This document shows, in pieces, positions 63,081 to 64,000 of a DNA stretch of 64,000 nt. Source of the stretch: Pseudomonas chlororaphis (GTDB lineage: Bacteria; Pseudomonadota; Gammaproteobacteria; Pseudomonadales; Pseudomonadaceae); the NCBI RefSeq assembly GCF_000783395.1, contig NZ_JSFK01000001.1, positions 725,673 through 789,672 of the forward strand. Reading direction: 5' to 3'. The notes beneath the pieces are model-generated. The model did not search any database and was not told where the DNA came from. It worked only from the letters and a program-made list of their open reading frames with translations. The translations under genes were made by a program, and so were the position numbers. The number at the start of each line of letters is the position of its first letter. Position 1 is the stretch's first letter.

Positions 63081-63833
63081 GTGAGCCGCCTGCTATTGAA
63101 TTGCGACATTGGCGAGAGCTTTGGCAGCTGGACCATGGGTCTGGATGCCGAGGTCATGCCCTTCATCGATTGCGCCAACGTGGCCTGCGGCTTCCACGCC
63201 GGCGACCCGAGCATCATGCGCAAGACCGTCAGCCTGGCTTTGAGCCACGGCGTGCAGATCGGCGCGCACCCGGCCTATCAGGATCTGGTCGGTTTCGGCC
63301 GCCGCTCCATGGCGTATTCGGCGCAAGAGCTGCAAGACATCCTGCATTACCAGATCGGTGCCCTCGATGGCATTTGCAAAGCCCAGGGCGGGCGCGTCAG
63401 TTACGTCAAACCCCACGGCGCGATGTACAACGACATGATGGCCAACCCGGCGCAATTGCGTGCGGTGATTCAGGCAGTGGCCGCTTACGATCGCAGCCTG
63501 CCGTTGATGCTGATGGCCACTCGCGACAACTCGGCGGCGCAGCAGATCGGTGATGAGCACGGCGTGACTCTGTGGTTCGAAGCCTTCGCCGATCGCGCCT
63601 ACGACAGTGCCGGCAAACTGGTCTCGCGACAACTGCCGGGCGCGGTGCATCACGATCCCGAGAAGATTATCGAACAAGCCCTCACCATCGCTCGCGGTGA
63701 CAACCTTGTCGCCAGTGACGGCAGCGCCTTGCGCCTGCACGCCAACACCCTTTGCGTGCACGGCGACAACGCCAGTTCGGTAGCGGCCGTGCAGCGCATT
63801 CGCGAGGCCTTGAATCAGCAGAGCGCCTCATGA
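63081..63833 (+). CDS. pxpA: 5-oxoprolinase subunit A (LamB/YcsF family)
   Basis: A 250-residue protein of the LamB/YcsF family, subunit A of the ATP-dependent bacterial 5-oxoprolinase PxpABC. Signatures are [17 protein letters not shown] near the start, [30 protein letters not shown] and [12 protein letters not shown]. The GTG at 63081, preceded by CAGGAG, is chosen because the family begins at this residue; the open frame upstream belongs to another gene. It overlaps pxpB by ATGA. Confidence 0.93.
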   Translation: MSRLLLNCDIGESFGSWTMGLDAEVMPFIDCANVACGFHAGDPSIMRKTVSLALSHGVQIGAHPAYQDLVGFGRRSMAYSAQELQDILHYQIGALDGICKAQGGRVSYVKPHGAMYNDMMANPAQLRAVIQAVAAYDRSLPLMLMATRDNSAAQQIGDEHGVTLWFEAFADRAYDSAGKLVSRQLPGAVHHDPEKIIEQALTIARGDNLVASDGSALRLHANTLCVHGDNASSVAAVQRIREALNQQSAS

Positions 63834-64000
63834 ACCCAAGGATAGAAGTGGTGGCACTGGATTGCCTGATGCTGCGTCTGTTCGATGAAATCGCCGAAGC
63901 CAACATGCCGTGGATGCTCGCTGCCAGTGAGCGTTTGCGTGCGGTATTCGGTGAGCAACTCATCGATCTGGTGCCGTCTTATACGACGTTGATGGTGCAT
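63830..64000 (+). CDS. pxpB: 5-oxoprolinase subunit B, 5' part (cut by the window end)
   Basis: The first 57 codons read [20 protein letters not shown], then [17 protein letters not shown] and [14 protein letters not shown], the opening of the KipI/allophanate-hydrolase-subunit-1-like PxpB. The ATG overlaps the pxpA stop (ATGA), showing coupling. The rest, and presumably pxpC, lies beyond the window. Confidence 0.88.
   Translation, partial: MNPRIEVVALDCLMLRLFDEIAEANMPWMLAASERLRAVFGEQLIDLVPSYTTLMVH

Overview
The window is chromosomal DNA of a Pseudomonas of the fluorescens group. This rests on the gene content and order (ung / tctABC-opdH / tctDE, ygfZ-sdhE-ygfX-nadB-algU-mucAB-mucD, bepA / tusA-like-perM-bcp-gcvR-dapA-bamC-MBL-purC), the high GC of most genes, and dense copies of Pseudomonas-type palindromic REP/BIME repeats. 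It is mostly conserved backbone with two accessory patches.

Layout. (1) 1-7.8 kb: accessory locus with a GT4 glycosyltransferase, a membrane-anchored protein of unknown function that is clearly AT-richer than its surroundings, and a 1847-residue RTX protein with no signal peptide and no type I secretion genes in view. (2) 7.9-17.6 kb: an enoyl-CoA hydratase/HIBYL-CoA hydrolase-family gene, ung, an AbrB-type membrane protein and a complete tricarboxylate uptake system (porin OpdH, binding protein TctC, permeases TctB/TctA), divergent from its two-component regulator TctDE. (3) 17.7-26.3 kb: HDOD protein, ygfZ, sdhE-ygfX, nadB and the envelope-stress operon algU-mucA-mucB-mucD, which lacks mucC. 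(4) 26.4-34.5 kb: housekeeping genes for periplasmic proteolysis (bepA), sulfur transfer, peroxide defence, glycine-cleavage control, lysine synthesis, outer-membrane assembly (bamC) and purine synthesis (purC), then tRNA-Ser(CGA). (5) 34.8-41.6 kb: accessory surface-polysaccharide patch with a four-domain giant glycosyltransferase, a DUF1508 protein, a short reading frame that looks like fused pieces of three genes, and a DUF6311-like polytopic protein. (6) 41.7-49.2 kb: LysR regulators, a CHMI-like tautomerase, a CynX/NimT-type MFS protein, the lipid A modifier eptA, rnd and ycgL. (7) 49.3-60.5 kb: many small conserved genes (2-hydroxyacid dehydrogenase, nitroreductase, YcgN, a degenerate M61-like protein, TrmH-type methyltransferase, HNH protein, SpeE-like protein, cNMP-binding protein, oligopeptidase B, class II glutamine amidotransferase). 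(8) 60.7-64 kb: a LysR regulator divergent from an MFS transporter followed by pxpA and the start of pxpB, a 5-oxoproline utilisation operon.

The main regulatory signals are two GAACTT-type sigma-22 promoters before algU; an exact tandem 11-bp repeat between opdH and tctD that suits an OmpR-family regulator; a ColR-box-like site upstream of eptA; a 19-bp TetR-type palindrome before the enoyl-CoA hydratase gene; and twelve inverted-repeat elements of four families, half of them between convergent genes. No insertion sequence, prophage or CRISPR array was seen. Function calls come from motif recognition by eye, not from database searches.
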